Positions 63,459 through 64,000 of a DNA stretch of 64,000 nucleotides are shown here, in pieces. Each line of letters begins with the position of its first letter. The stretch's first letter is position 1. Below the pieces are notes generated by a model, which did no database searches, was not told the DNA's origin, and saw only the letters and a list, made by a program, of their open reading frames with translations. The translations under genes and the position numbers were made by a program. The stretch is taken from the NCBI GenBank assembly GCA_963971575.1, contig OZ020620.1, forward strand, positions 36,595,992 to 36,659,991. Direction: 5' to 3'. The stretch is from Liopterus haemorrhoidalis. Lineage: Eukaryota > Arthropoda > Insecta > Coleoptera > Dytiscidae.

Positions 63459-64000
63459 TAGTATGCACCCATATTGTCTATACACTTTTGCCATTTAAGT
63501 GGCAGGTTGTTCAGGCCGGTGGTATAAAACCCTGGCGGACAAGAGTCAATGAATTCCTGTAAGACCAGTTTTACAGCATTGTCGGAATTAAGCTGTTTTC
63601 TTATTAAAAAGTTGTCCAAATTGCGGAAAAAGTGGTAGTCAGTGGAGACTAGGTCTGGTGAGTATGTAGGATGATGAAGAAGTTCCAACTCCAATTCCTG
63701 TAGTTTTGCCACTGTCATTTGTGCAGTGTGTGGTCTAGTGTTATCGTGCAATAAGATAGAAGTCGATTTGTTGACCAATCTAGGCTGTTTTTCTTTAAGT
63801 TTTTACATCATTTCGTCCAGTTGGTTGTAGTATATTTCTGCTGTGATCGATGAGCCAGTTTTTTTTGTTTTTTTTTTATACGAAATTTGGCGAACCAATT
63901 TGATATTGTCTGCTGCGCAGTAACCCTAGAGCCAAATACACTATTAATGTTTCGCGCGGTCTGCGATACCGTAGTTCCACGTAAGAACTCATACTTCGCA
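63459..64000 (-). pseudogene. Mariner (cecropia-like) transposase, copy 2, runs off window
   Basis: A continuous 106-codon frame includes LLHDNTRPHTAQMTVAKLQE (second Asp), HHPTYSPDLVSTDYHFFRNL (third Asp, 34 residues later as in DD34D mariners) and PPGFYTTGLNNLPLKWQKCI. Upstream, with stops, are ITAEIYYNQLDEMM and the N-proximal ADNIKLVRQISYKK. The vertebrate Hsmar1 transposase has the same arrangement, so cecropia-like is a reasonable label by recall. Stops between segments make it inactive. Its left end coincides with the same breakpoint (GTATGCACCC) as copy 1. Confidence 0.82.

Overview
This window looks like a piece of an AT-rich arthropod (probably insect) nuclear genome made almost entirely of transposable elements. 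The evidence is eukaryotic-only element types (hAT, mariner/Tc1, Tigger/pogo, piggyBac, PIF/Harbinger, P-like THAP, non-LTR retrotransposons, a tRNA-derived SINE), intron-like splice donors, poly-A/T tails, and long non-coding AT-rich stretches. I found no convincing host gene. The species cannot be named from the sequence.

Layout. 1-8.6 kb: a non-LTR reverse transcriptase tail, a Tigger-like MITE, copy 1 of an unknown transposase-like family (here 'X'), a foldback element, a hAT element and a 1-kb TA-flanked MITE. 8.6-17.9 kb: hAT elements and deep nests, with a four-level insertion at 12.8-15.5 kb and a CACTGG-ended element carrying an open 150-codon ORF. 18.4-20.4 kb: the first of five DINE-1/Helentron-like repeats and an internally deleted mariner. 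20.6-24 kb: a hAT containing a hAT containing a LINE tail containing a piggyBac fragment. 24.7-31.2 kb: a DINE-like copy, a mariner pseudogene, a LINE RNase H domain broken by nested MITEs, and a large foldback. 31.7-39.7 kb: small hAT and TA-MITE elements and a mariner/Tc1-like transposase split by both a hAT and a DINE-like copy. 40.2-46.2 kb: a MITE inserted into its own inverted twin, a three-level nest around a dead DD41D-spaced transposon, and the fifth DINE-like copy. 47-61.1 kb: a mariner split by a LINE split by a P-like MITE, a complete SINE, a hAT, X copy 2 containing a Harbinger containing a Tc1, a second LINE/P-like pair, a mariner split by hAT and Harbinger-like sequence, and an essentially intact DD41D-spaced transposon (59.8-61.1 kb). 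61.5-64 kb: two minisatellite MITEs and two cecropia-like mariner fragments.

The strongest evidence is structural: target-site duplications read directly (8 bp for hAT, TA for Tc1/mariner, TTAA for piggyBac, TAA for Harbinger-like), paired terminal inverted repeats, and split coding sequences that continue across an insertion. The best candidates for something undescribed are the DINE-like family with a variable internal tRNA-like module, with an empty site showing insertion without duplication; two P-like MITEs that keep a THAP first exon with the same +1 frameshift; and the recent DD41D-spaced transposon.
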